From positions 1 to 49,223 of the forward strand of contig RBZT01000544.1 of the NCBI GenBank assembly GCA_003693705.1: 49,223 nucleotides of DNA. Reading direction: 5' to 3'. The DNA comes from Polymyxa betae. Taxonomy: Eukaryota > Endomyxa > Phytomyxea > Plasmodiophorida > Plasmodiophoridae. Below the pieces are notes generated by a model. That model searched no databases. It was given only the letters and a program-made list of their open reading frames with translations, and was not told the origin of the DNA. Position numbers and translations under genes: made by a program. This document shows, piece after piece, positions 31,118 to 42,843 of this stretch (positions are counted from its first letter, which is position 1; each line of letters opens with the position of its first letter).

Positions 31118-34100
31118 CTACAGCGAGTAATCGGATCCATACTCGACGACTTCCTCGAAGCTTTTCTCATCATATCGGACAGTCTTATGATTAGCAACAA
31201 CAGTATCAGCAACTCGTGTCATAACATTTCCTTCCAGATTCTCAATACTGGAATCTCCCTCAAGTTCCAAATATGATTCATGGTCCCTTCTTAATTTCGT
31301 TTTCTTCATGACTTTGGCGATCTTCTTTTTAATCAATTCACGGCTGCGATTTGCGAATACAGCTCCTGCTGCCCCGATAAGCTTGGAACGTTCTCGGTCT
31401 AATGCACGAATTTGGGCTATTCGGAAGAGTGCTGTCGATGAAGACAATAGTTGTAATCGAATATCGAGAGCGGCTATCAGACCGATCATATCTTTCTGAT
31501 TGACAACGCCCTCTTGAGATAGAGATAACAGTTTCTGACGCTTCGAATGCAGAAGTCGCCGTGCAGCCAGGACGGTGACGATGACGGAATAAAAGGCAGG
31601 CATGGCCTGACGATGATCATAGAGAAGAGCTTCAGCTTTCTCAATGACGCCTTTAAGGATCTTGTTGATGGCAATCGGATCAACGAGAACCTCTTTGGTG
31701 ACCTTTTCCACGACAGTTATATGAGATTCAATGAATGCATGTAATGCTTCCAATGATACGAACATATTCTGCAACAGGATCCAGTTTCCCAATGCTCTTA
31801 TTATTCTAAACAACAATATCAGTTCTATATACACATCTCATATACAGATTGTACTTGAATTTCTGTCCTTTCCGGAGCCATGGAGAGATCAGGTTCTTCT
31901 CCAATCGAATAGAAAGTGAGCTCCATTCGGCACGGAAAGGCAGCGATAATGTTGGGCGTTTAACGTCGCAGGCGTCACATCCATCATTAGCGGCATCGAA
32001 TAGCATCCAGACAGCTTCATGACTCAGATGATGAGATTCAAACTGCTCTCGAAAATCGGCTTTCAACGCTGCGAACAGCGTCAGGACGATTTGGGCGTTG
32101 CGTTCGTCTTCGCCGATCAGCTCTCGTCGCCGTCCAATTCGTTGTTTCAGCTTCAGGGCCAAGGCCAGATCTCTGAGATCTTGCAATTGCTGCCTGGGTG
32201 CAGGTCGCTCGTGTTTGGATTCCTCTGCTTCACCTCCCTCCATATCAGCTGGTTCATTGGTGTGATCATCATCGCTATTAAGATCAATATCAACAGTTGT
32301 ATGTTGCTGATCATGAGAGAATAGCTCATCAATAGGTTGTGGCTCTAAAGTTGATGCTGTTCGAGATTGTGATCTCATCCTTCCTCGTGGAGAAACGATC
32401 AGTTCGATCTCTTCAAAGCTGTGTTTCTGTTTCTTGGCCTGATGTTGCTCGAATCGTTTCAGATATCCGAAGGTCATCGTCGCTGAGCTGACTCGAATCG
32501 ATTCTTGAGCGTTTCCAGCATCAGCTGCATTCTCTTCTGCCGATATTGCACTCGTCAGGCCTCGTTTTTGTCGTCGATCCAGCATTGATGCGAAAGCAGC
32601 ATACGGGTCAACATCGTCATCATCGGGAAACTCGGGACGAGATCTCCCTTCAATCTTGGCTTTGGTCATATCCAGGACCAGCTGACGAACAGTGACCCAA
32701 TCGACAGCCGAGAAGAACGGGTCCATCTGTAGCTCTTTAACGATATCGGGCATGTAAGTGCATTCGAGTTCAGCCATTGCCTTATCAAACATGACAGAAC
32801 GATATGGATTAGGTGGATGAATATCCAGATACAGATAGAACTTATCAACAGTAGTTCCATTAATAATTAATGATAAACATGTTAATCCAGCTAGATGAAA
32901 TATCATCAAATCTTTCGTGGATTTCTCGATCGTCTGGTCGAGATCCATGGCCAGGGCCAGTGCGACCGTCATGGCACCACGTAGACCGGCCCAGATCAGG
33001 ATTTTCGCCTCGGCAAGCTGCATGCCGTATCCAGTTCGTTGAAGGATGGGCCAGAGGACAGCGACCATAATAACTCTGGCTAATAATAATAGAAGGAATA
33101 ATGCTAACATAGTGAACCAATTGGCCCAATCTCCTGTTATCTCTGGCATATACATAACACGATGAAATGAAATGACACCGCCCAAGAAGAACATCAACGT
33201 ATTACAAAAGAATGCGACTTGTGATTTAAACGATTCCTCGAATTTGGCAACATCGGGGCTGACGACGTACATGCCCTTGGCGGACATGAAAAGGCCATAC
33301 ACGATAACGGCTAATACACCAGAGACATGAAACTGAACATCTGCAATAAAGTAGGCGACGTACGACCCAGCGAACAGGATTGTGATTTCAACAGCTGCAT
33401 CTGAATTGACCCAGGATAACATGGTTGATACAACTAAAGCACAGACATATCCCCAGCTAACACCACCCAAAGCTAGTTGTAAGAACTTGCCCGTAATGGC
33501 ACCGAATGTGGGAGAGAACGCCCCGGTTACGAGTCCTTTGAATATTTGAAATAGAACGATGGCGCTGGCGTCATTCAGCAGCGATTCACCAACGATCGGG
33601 GCAGAGACGCGATTTGGCACACCCAGGCTGTCAAGAGTTGTGACAACGGCCACCTGTACAAATCAGTGGGCCGGTATGCCCATGACATGAAAGGATCACG
33701 TACCGTATCGGTTGCAGCGAACATGGAGCAGAACATGAGACATTCAGACATAGACCAATGAGCGTCTACAAGGATGAAGTTGAAGATGATGTAAACGAAG
33801 ACGCCCATGAAGGCTGTCGAGACCAGAGCACCAGGAGCTGCAAGCCAGATTGATTGAGCAAACACCCGCCGGAATACTGGCCAATCAGTTAATGAAGCCG
33901 CCTCAAATAGCAGCGGCGGCAGCAGAATGAAGAAAATCAGGTTGGGATGAATGGCCTCTGCCATCAATAAACTTTCAGCAATTAAACCACCATGGCTGCC
34001 ACGATCTACAATCAATGCCAAAAGACCGCCCACAACGAACACGGCGATCGTTAAAGGAAGCGGTTTTTTGAAGAACGAGTAGATCCATTTAAGAACTGCA

Positions 34101-34198
34101 CCGATTATGACAGAAAACAGGAAGAATGTCAAGGCGATGTCAATGGCTTCATTGAATTCAAGCTCAGCTTCCAGCCCAGGAAGAACGTGCTCCATCAC
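31118..34198 (-). CDS. Na+/H+ exchanger, SOS1/SLC9C-like, with long cytosolic tail
   Basis: Three exons: 33704-34198, 31855-33653 and 31118-31805 (introns of 50 and 49 bases), 993 residues, phases closing. The N-terminal half is a CPA1 antiporter with about twelve helices. Motifs: FFILLPPLLFEAA, AATDTVAVVTTLDSLG, GESLLNDASAIVLF (ion-binding ND pair), ILIWAGLRGAMTVALALAMD. The tail of over 500 residues begins with a conserved helical part (KAMAELECTYMPDIVKELQ), has an acidic Ser-rich linker (SDDDHTNEPADMEGGEAEE), and ends in coiled, basic segments. The tail resembles SOS1/SLC9C regulatory domains, but no cyclic-nucleotide-binding fold or voltage sensor could be seen. It likely exports Na+ at the plasma membrane for salt and pH control. 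Confidence 0.88.
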
Positions 34199-34326
34199 TC
34201 GATGAAGTTCGACTACGTCGTAGCAAACTGATCAGAATAGATATCTCGCTGGCAGTTGGGTACGATCGCCAATCAATGGGAAAAAATCCAGCAACATTTT
34301 GGGTCAGTGAAATTTATAGAAAGCAG

Positions 34327-37300
34327 TTACACTTTGATTGAAAGGAAATCAGCGATACGTAATGGTCGACGAACAGCTTGAGTAAATCCTTCATTGTAAC
34401 GGAATCGAACCATTGATAAAGTCGATCCGAGTTGCTGTTTACTCTTCTCTAGCATAAAGCTGCCTTGCCATCCTTTGACTGATTCAGTTTCTGACACAGC
34501 CTATACACATTTAGCGTCAGATATCGACAGCATTGGCGTTTTTGCTGCATTTATGCAAAATTTCGAAAAACCCCCTCCTATCACTTACAGCAGCGCGTGA
34601 TTGGGTATTTGTTCTCAACGAACGCGAACCCTTGCTGATTTCCCGATCAATACGTTCAATCCAAATCTGTGATGCTCTTAGCACTTCGTAAAACAATGAA
34701 TGCGTTTGCTTACAGGAGACAGCCGGTACAAGAATGAATCACCATCAGGGGTCGAAAATGTGCAAAATCTGGAAATATCAGGTTGAAGATCGCGGCGAAG
34801 CTGAATCAGTGTTATGAAACTGGAGTGAAGCTAAAATGGAATCACACCTGTCCCTTTCCAGTATCAGCAACTGTCATGTAACTCAATCCAAACTTCTGCA
34901 TGAGACCCGTTATTCGAAGCATTAATGATTCGTCCTGATTGCTCATTATGGTGGATTCACTACGAAGTACTCTGGAGATTTTTAAAACCGGATAAGACGA
35001 TACACTAAACATGATGTAAGAACCTGGGCGTGATAATATGATATAGGGCAGGAATGAGCTCTGTTACGATCGATACATTTGAATGTCTCCTTGTTAGCTG
35101 TGAATTAAAACGGGACAAGATATCCCTGATTATTAGGTCAGATTGTACAGATACACAAATAAACTAAGAACCTAGATTCAATCAGGTCACGACTATGTTG
35201 AAACGCCTGTTTAGGTGGAACAATTTTGGGTACCTAAACGTTGATTAAACCTTGGAATCATTGATAGCATCAGGCGTACATGTTTAACGCTGCAGTAATG
35301 ATGAACGGTTCCTAAACAGTGATGCATTAATAACGCCAAACAGTCATTAAGATTTAGAACGACTTTCTTGCAATCCAAAAAAATAAAAAAATACCTGCAG
35401 TGAGACCAACATAAGATGCCCCTGAGAAATCCTGACTTTTTAAAAAGGCAACAGATAACGTATCCATATAGCTGAAACAATCAGCAACCAACAAAGTCTG
35501 GAAATTAGAAACTCAGGATCAGAATCCACTCCAGATTGAACAAAATACCTTTGACATGGTCGGGTCCGAATACGTCATATTGGTGTAGAACTCGAAAAGT
35601 CCATCAATCACTTTACTAGATTCTTTATAGGACATCACAGAATCGATTACATCGTGGAGTTTGGTCTCCTACAGATCGTTTATTAAAAAACCAGATGACG
35701 AATTTGTAACAGCTGCAAAACCTACCTGTTTGAAAACTGCTTTCCAAATAGCAAAGTGATCAACGGCGAGGTCTTTTTGGTCGTTTACAAAAGACATGAC
35801 ATCTTGCCGCCCAACTGAGAAGCAACCATTTAACAGTGCTGAAAAACAAAATCAAACATCAATGAGACAATTTGAACGGAAGAATGATACCATTAGCAGC
35901 AACAAACTGCAGGACCTGTAAAGCCGATCGAATATCATTTCGGGATTGTTCACAAATATAGCGGAACGCAGATGATTCAAAATGCAGCCCCGTTTGAGAG
36001 CAAATGTGAGATATACGCTGCTGCAAGGCTGACGATGTAGGTTCACTGAACCTGACAATTCCATTTAGTCAAACGAAAGGCGACTTTGTAATCAGGAAAT
36101 TTGAGTAAAAGTGCTGGAGTTTGACTTTCAAATTTACAATGCAAACTGAAATCAAAACCAAACTCGACAGCCGCAATTCCTCTCACGTGTATGTAAGTAC
36201 GACTGCACGAAGTGGTCGAAGAACTTTCGCATAACTAATAGTAGCTGGTAAGGATTCACTGTTGTCAAGTTCTACAAGGAATTTACAGATCGTTACAGAT
36301 GCAGATGATGGGTCGTTGCAACGTCACCGACTGGCGAGATTTCTTTTTAGGGTTTTTTCGGGAATCAGAGACAGCACTATCGGTAATGATTTCAATTAAA
36401 GCACGGATTGCTGCTGAATCTTCCACACCTAAAATGAGGTAGTTCAGCAAGAGTCATCAATGCTAATATGGCCTGTTGCTACCGTCGATTTCGTCAAGAA
36501 TGATCAGATTTGGTTTACAGTCCCCTAATACGGATTCCATAGAAATCGCCCGAATGATCTTTGAACGTAATGTCGACACCGACCTGAATTCAATTGAGGT
36601 TGAACATCAGCACCAAACGAAACTGGTAATAGAACGCGCTTACCGGTCGTCGCTTGCATTAATTTCAACGACATTATACCCAGCTGAGAATGTCAAAATT
36701 TACCAAACTGCAGAATTGGAAGTTACCTTGTCTGGCGATACAGTGAGCTAGCGTCGTCTTCCCACTTCCAGGAGGACCAGCAAGAAGGAGAGCGCGTGGA
36801 TACGGCCGATGATCGTCAGTACGTTGGTCAGGACCGCGATCAAAACCCGGATTATGAGGCAACCAAGGTGCTCGACGTGCCTGACGAACAGAATAAGCTT
36901 TCTAAAGGTAGATAAGCGGAAGCGGACAACGCGTTTGCTGCTGGGAAAGGAGGAATTGCGAGATCGGCGATTGAATGGCAAAGTGTTGGATTGATCCTGA
37001 GAGGACGGGCTCGGTTTAGGGCGAATTCGTGGTGGACGATGGAACACGACTGGATCCCAGGCTTTAACCCACTGTAAAACTTCACGATTAATTCTCTAAA
37101 TAAATTGCCTCAGTCAGCGATGATCGAAAGGCTCGTTGGCAATTACTCACAGAATCGCTTAACAGCTCTATAAACGTTTTCGGAGCGAATCGATCCACAA
37201 ACATCAAAGAAGAATCGTGCGAATCCTTATCTAAACATAATCAGTCGATACGATTGATGAAAACCATTGATTATTCTAACCTTCCAGACGACGTTTCTTG

Positions 37301-38485
37301 TTGGCAACTTCAGATGATGGAGCGGATTCTTCAAGATCATCTAAAATCATCGTGTCAACCAATGCCAAACTGGCTTCTTCATCACGTATCAACTGCTCAA
37401 TTTTCTGTATCATGTTTAAAATGGCGTTTCGATATGAGATTGGACGATTACCTTCTTTTCGATGCGCTCAAGCAAGAGCTCGACCGATTCGTCCAGAAGT
37501 TGGTTCCGATTCATATTCCGTTTCCAGCGCCGTGTGAGATTCTGTACCTTGATTTTATAACAGTCTAAAGAAGTTCTTGTTAAATAGAGTCGGGACTCTG
37601 GCAAGCAAAATCAAAAACAGATTTGGCATTGAAAATATGAGATTACGACTTCCTCCCAGCGAAGATATCGTAATATAATCGGAATGGGCTGGGACGCGCT
37701 GCAAAGCCAGCAGCGATCGAGTTCTTCATAAAGCTTTAATTTGAGGCAACAGAATATGGTGACCGTTAGCTCTTACGTAGTCGCGAATCCCTCAATATCT
37801 TCGCCGTCGAACATGCTGTAGAAATTAGGTGTCGCTTGCACCGAATACCGATTACGTCGTGGAACAGGGTGAATCTCTCTTGGCGCGCTCGGCTCGGAAT
37901 TCCCGCCTTCTTGTCTATCTTGGATTGCATTCGTACATAAATCAATATCTGGAATCATCCCGCGCTCTATTGCATCTGTTGGAAAGCCAATTCATACGTT
38001 GGGATGAACTGACCTGAGGTTATAGAACGACGATTATCCGTTTCAAGGTCAGGGATGCCTGAAATTGTCTCAGCCTGACGGTAATCTTGTGAAAGGGTTA
38101 TCAGCTCATTGTTGCTTTTATCGTTCGAGGGCTGATTATCAACAGTCCAGTCAGGTTCATCCTCGGCAAAGTTATTGCTATCGTTTATAGTGATATCACG
38201 ATTGGCAATTCCTTCTTCAACAGAGAGAGCTGAAACACTTCGATTGCTGTTGTTGGGGTGAAGTTCCACAAGACAAGACTCATTAGGACGAAGAGGCGAC
38301 GAGAAACTCAGCTTTTTTTTGGAAAAGGAAGTCCTTCTAGTAAGATCTACGATTGTAAATCAGAGCCATCAGTATGGCATGGAAATCAGCTTGCCTGGAA
38401 CTGGACAATGCTCATCAAGTAAAGCCAGCATTTCCTCCTCGTCATCGCGAGCATAATCGTTCATTCCAGGATCGTCGACATCCAT
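34327..38485 (-). CDS. ctf18: CTF18, cohesion clamp-loader large subunit (AAA+ ATPase)
   Basis: Many exons. The 5' ones are 38395-38485, 38014-38346 and 37777-37975, then one starting at 37723; the last ends at TAA 34327-34329. CTF18 replaces RFC1 in an alternative RFC that loads PCNA for sister-chromatid cohesion and checkpoint signalling. Landmarks: DYITISSLGG and SRLYLTRTSL (about 37.6 kb), FAPKTFIELLSD (about 37.15 kb), Walker A AGPPGSGKTTLAHCIARQ (36752-36778), VVEINASDDR, Walker B ILDEIDG (about 36.49 kb), RPIICICNDLYAKVLRPLRA (about 36.25 kb), SRNDIRSALQVLQF, and the C-terminal RYNEGFTQAVRRPLRIADFL, which in yeast and human binds CTF8/DCC1 and Pol epsilon. Intron 1 (38347-38394) appears to be GC-AG. 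Junctions near 36.9 kb and 34.7-35.3 kb are unresolved. Confidence 0.9.
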
Positions 38486-38965
38486 TGCTGTAGCAGGAAA
38501 ACTCTAACAGATTAATATATGCCGCATAACATAGAGAATTGAATCCAGGCTGGTGAGGGTGTTCTCAATTGAAGAAACACGGAGTTCAATGAACAGCTGC
38601 TCAGCTAATCGTTGTATGTTAACTATAAATCATTTAGAGTAAAATTTGGCCAGCTGTAGCTGGCTATCAGTAAATTTTTTTGATTGGAATATGTTTAGAA
38701 AGACTTGATTGAGGGCCAATTTAAACGCAAACGTATCTACACGAATCTGGCCAGGTCTGGCTTCGCGTATTGTACCAGTATGTGGAATTATCAAGGCCAG
38801 ATTGATCACATCTGCAGATTGCTGTAAAGTGCCGATTACGTTCTTCCCAGTTTTTAGGCCAGAACGAATTGATCAAGAAACAAATCATTTCAAAGTTACC
38901 AGAAGAGCAAAGGCGCAGCCTACAAAGCAATCAATTTTTCATTGTGTTTGTTACTGCTGTTTTGG
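38486..38965. other. Intergenic, divergent CTF18 / CSTPP1 homologue
   Basis: About 480 bases. An open frame at 38709-39071 runs into the next gene in the wrong frame and looks like chance. It must contain both promoters. No motif stands out. Confidence 0.4.
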
Positions 38966-40027
38966 ATGGCAGCAGAGCCGGGATCAGCACCCCCAACACT
39001 CTTTGATCCAGCATATAGGCGATCCAAAGAAGATCATCGATTCGATGCCTCTGCGGAAAGATATTTGGTGATGCATAGCATTCCTGAGTACTTGTCAGAT
39101 GCGATATGTTTGATGACAGAGTCTGATGATAGTGCCCCTTTGGAATTCCTTTCAGCATAGTTAAGTCGCGTTTGCGAGCAATAACAACGTAACTAATTGA
39201 TCGTAAGGACAGTTTTCAGAACGTACTTACAGGCGACAATGTAATCTTTCGAAACTTTTCGTACATCGACGCCACGAATCGTAATCGACGTTCTTTTGTG
39301 CGACATTTACGCGAGACTTATCAAAAATTTGATCCAGAAGAAGGTCTGTCAATGATCAGCATAACCGGCTCACTCAATTTTAATTGCAGAAATATCAGCA
39401 GAATCTTTGCATCAACTTTTCTGTCTGTTATGCCCTGACTACCCTATAAATTACATTCGGTGTGCTATTAGACTTTACTATTCAAGACCAAGGCTGTCTG
39501 CCAGTCAAGATATGGACTTATTATCGAGTTCAAAGACCGCCCCTTTTGCTGAATTCATGCAGTTCGCTTGTCTTTTCTTCTATTTTTCCAAATTTATTGC
39601 CGTTTGTGGAAAGCTATTCGCAGAGCATGGCCAGGGTGATAGTACTGCCGTAAATAGAAGGAGGTTGCAAGAACATTTGCTTAACCTTGCTGACGCAAAC
39701 CCAACCCTGGCTATACCTGATCAACATATTCTAGACGATGTTCTTCACAAGACTACAGGTATCTTGGCTAAACAGCCATTCTGAATGGGCGCTGATTGAT
39801 TGCTAGGGTCGCCAACCAAGGTTATATCGTTTGACACATTCTGCTGTGCTGTATTTAGCCATAAGGACATCACCATGGCACTTCTCGAGCCGAGATCCTA
39901 TACTGAATTAAAAGAGGGTATCGACAGGCTGCTGGAGAAACTCTCGATTGAACAGAGCTCCGAAATTGTCAGGACAAGAAGAAAACCGAAGCGGAATGAC
40001 AAAAAAGATCCCACCACCATTAGCTAA
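38966..40027 (+). CDS. CSTPP1/C11orf49 homologue (centriolar satellite polyglutamylase regulator)
   Basis: Four exons: 38966-39159, 39213-39343, 39390-39758 and 39807-40027 (introns 53, 46, 48), 304 residues (human protein 331), phases closing. The human protein regulates the tubulin polyglutamylase complex at centriolar satellites. The aligned order is clear: SIPEYLSDAICLM, AYFQNVLTGDNVIFRNFSYI, NRRSFVRHLRETYQ, LHQLFCLLCPDYPINYI, PFAEFMQFACLFFYFSKFI, TKVISFDTFCCAVFSHKDIT, SYTELKEGIDRLLEKL. The tail is basic. In a fungus this implies centrioles or flagella, so it is a strong hint of a zoospore-forming lineage. Recognition is from remembered family features and should be confirmed by profile search. 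Confidence 0.75.
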
Positions 40028-40208
40028 ATACATCCTGTTCCTAGCATCCATCTTCCAAACAGAACATTAACACTATATGAGTATATGTGAGCGGTATCGA
40101 TTTCAAAAGGGATGAAATTTCAGATTGAGTGAGAGAAAATCACTGACAATGACTAATTTGATTGTGAATTTTGACTGCAGAGACCGCGCACTATATTTCT
40201 CAGTTGAA

Positions 40209-40666
40209 ATGGTTCCAATGGATCCTGAACCATGGCGACAGCTGGCTAATGATAACCGCCAGCAGCTTTTGTCTCCTGTCCTCCCCACGGCCGCATCACG
40301 TTGGCTCAATGAGATTAATACCCGGCCGGAGCTGCTATCTCCGACCCTGCCACCTTTGAAACTAGACACGGATACACCAGCTCTTGTTACGCCCGATCCT
40401 CCACCATTAGATGTGTCGTCGACGCGCTCGGTGCATGTGTTCATTTCGAAGCAGGTCAGTCTGATGTGCTTCTTGCTTATTTCTTTCAACGTTTGCTTCA
40501 GGTCTTTGATGATTTCTCGATTGTGCCTCAATCTGAAAGATTCATTTCAATGTATTCCGAATGTCCCCGGCGGCGCCGACATGTAAGAAAGTCATATGTT
40601 CGCCCAGCTGAAAACAGTGGAGAAATGACAGCAAACGAGCTGAAATCGTTGTATGGGATGAAGTAA
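40209..40666 (+). CDS. Hypothetical proline-rich small protein
   Basis: Two exons, 40209-40454 and 40502-40666 (intron 40455-40501, 47 bases, phase 0), 136 residues. The N-terminal half is proline-rich with repeated LSPxLP (LLSPVLPTAA, LLSPTLPPLK, TPDPPPLDVSS) and probably disordered. The second half reads VHVFISKQVFDDFSIVPQSE, then RPAENSGEMTANELKSLYGM, with a RRRRH basic patch between. No known domain. The short interval after the CSTPP1 homologue and the same orientation do not prove a link. The start may be the second Met (MDPEPW). Confidence 0.6.
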
Positions 40667-41123
40667 TTTCAATTCTGGAAGTCCATGAATTACTCTATCG
40701 TGACTATTTTTCACGTATGGCCATGGCCAGCGCCGCTTGTTGCCAGAGAGGAAACGTTAAAGCACAAGCATTGTGCTCGTCGCTTCTGTTCCTCTATCTG
40801 TAATCGAGACCTATCCGGATTTTCGCCAACCCTCCAGCTGTTTTCTTTATATGACGTATTGACTTTACTGAATAAATCAAACAAATTTCTTTTCTCAAGT
40901 ATCTCCGTTTTTTTTTCCATTTACACGGAATTTTGCTGCCTGCCATTTCTCCCATTTCGTTTCGCTTTTTTTGCTAATTAATCGCTATCGCATCGTTAAA
41001 TACAGCACATATGTATATGACGTTCTTTTTGTAGCGTTTTCGAAGTTCTCCAGAGAGAGCTCTTTTGCGTACACCGCGGAATTGGGTCGGCCTGAGGTTT
41101 ACCCCAGAACAAAACTACTTGTC
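40667..41123. other. Intergenic before the p24 cluster
   Basis: About 450 bases, pyrimidine-rich on the plus strand with T runs near 40,900-40,970, as in many fungal promoters. No gene is supported. Confidence 0.35.
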
Positions 41124-42067
41124 ATGAGGGTCTTTTCCTTGTGTTTATTGACTCTTCTGCTTCGCTATGCTGTCGCAGAAGTCAAAGAACTCCATTGGAC
41201 CTATTATGTCAAGCAAGGCACAGAGGGTGATATTGATTGCCAATATGGCTATAAGCTGATAATCAAACTGCAATTCTAGAATGCGTTCAGTTGCATGCGA
41301 ATCTTGGCGAGCAGATTGAAACCAGGGCTGAAGTGTTAACCCCAGGCTTACGAGATATTCGTCTGATTATAAGCGGCCCTACGGGAACCCTTTATGATAA
41401 GGTAAACTCACATTATGCATGCAATTTTCATCAATCGTTTTCATCGCTAGTGAATAACCTTTTTGCCACTCAGGTTGTGTACAATCGCGAGTTCGAAAAG
41501 ATTGGCAAAATAATCGTCCCAGTGGCTGGCAGTGGAGAGCATAGGATTTGTACTAGTAATAGTATGTCTCGCTTCACTTCGAAGAAATTAACGTTAGTAG
41601 ATTCACTTTTTTCAATTCGTATAGTAATATGTTTCAGATTTTATCTTACCGTGAAGGATGTTGAACAATCAACTCTGGAGAATGCAAAACTCGAGCATCT
41701 AGGCCCAATTGTCGACAGCATCATCAAGGTATATTGGTGTACAATTTCTACGAAACATATTTGAGCGTTTAATCTAAGATGCTTTGCAAATTGATCAAGT
41801 GGATTTGTTCAGGTCTCAGATGGTCTGGATAATATTGGAGAAATGCAGCACCAGATTCGAATTGACGAACAAATGTTACGTAATCGTAGGTCTTTTTGTT
41901 TATTTGTTATCATGTTCTTGACTTTCTTAGAGCAAGACACTGTTAACAGCCGTGTTCAATGGCTGTCTATTGCCCGAGGTGTTGGCCTTCTGGCATTAAG
42001 CTTGATTCAGTTGCACTTTATCCGAAGCTGGTTCAATCATCCCGATAAGCGCTATCAAAGAGTTTAA
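41124..42067 (+). CDS. p24/TMED cargo receptor, copy 1
   Basis: Six exons: 41124-41226, 41280-41401, 41474-41592, 41638-41728, 41813-41885 and 41931-42067; 214 residues, phases closing. p24 proteins cycle between ER and Golgi in COPI/COPII coats and sort GPI-anchored and other cargo. Seen: a signal peptide (MRVFSLCLLTLLLRYAVA), a GOLD domain with the two conserved cysteines (TEECVQLHANLG and EHRICTSNS), a coiled coil (LEHLGPIVDSIIKVSD, then QHQIRIDEQM), the NSRVQWLSI segment before the membrane, one TM helix (GVGLLALSLIQLHFI), and a short basic tail. The tail lacks a clear KKxx signal but has paired aromatic/basic residues. Confidence 0.92.
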
Positions 42068-42145
42068 ATTCGTAAGAAAAGTTTTCAATATATTCATTTG
42101 GAAATTTCTCTCAAGTTTCAGTGAGTTCTATCTATTGCATATGAA

Positions 42146-42764
42146 ATGGTTTCCAATCAGCAACAGCCTGAAGTGTTAGCAGCCAGAATTGTGCCCCATT
42201 GCTCTTGCATGTTGATTTAACAGTCATTTACTAATATCTAAATGCTGTGGTAGACAGTTCGTATGATTCAGACTTTCTGAGTTGTTCATATTGTAACAAA
42301 ACGCATGGAAAAAAACTCGTAACGAAACTCCTAAATCCTCACCTTGATTCCGCTTTCGACATTCAGCTTTCGCGAATCAACTCTATGCCAAATCTTGGTT
42401 ACTCCTAACTCATCGAGAGATCACCCTTTGCTTAAAATTAGAAAACGATAAGTTGACTTTACCTTTGAGTACCATCCAGTAGAGAATACCGACGCGCGTA
42501 CCAGAAGCAACTAGTTTAGAGATTTCGAAATCAGGTGGAAGTGATATTATCAATGATCCAAACTTCTGGAGAAGGTTATCGCTAAAGAAGCACGGACCGG
42601 TCCAGAAGCTTGCCAAAATGTTCCACATCGGTCTATTACTAGATCAAATACCATTGGATTATTCGGAGCGCCAGGCACGACTATGGTTTGAAGATCCTTT
42701 GAAACGAAGCTTGTTGGGTGGTTACGTTACATGGAGTGACTTCAGACGCGGCCTCAAATGCTGA
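42146..42764 (+). CDS. Hypothetical spliced gene between the p24 paralogues
   Basis: Three exons: 42146-42210, 42258-42397 and 42505-42764; introns 47 and 107 bases with phases 2 and 1 that close; 154 residues. The N-terminus begins MVSNQQQPEVLAARIVPHCS and contains CSC then CSYC about ten residues on, which could bind a metal. The C-terminal exon is helical and charged (DPNFWRRLSLKKHGPVQKLA, IGLLLDQIPLDYSERQARLW, YVTWSDFRRGLKC) and ends at TGA. No family was recognised. It lies entirely in the 770-base gap between the two p24 genes. Its exons are too short to show as long ORFs, so it is easily missed. Confidence 0.55.
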
Positions 42765-42843
42765 TAAGCCTGATAACCACAAGGGGTGTAAAGACTACAT
42801 AGAAGAGGGTCATCCGATAGGTTGTCAGTGCCAATAGTTCAGC

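Noticed and set aside
32019-32324. Plus-strand open frame opposite the exchanger tail
   Set aside because: Antisense shadow of the acidic/Gln-rich tail of the Na+/H+ exchanger.
34400-34425. tRNA-like sequence (cggaatcgaacc, T-loop-like)
   Set aside because: It is the CTF18 C-terminal coding sequence (MVRFRYNEGF); no acceptor stem or anticodon arm surrounds it.
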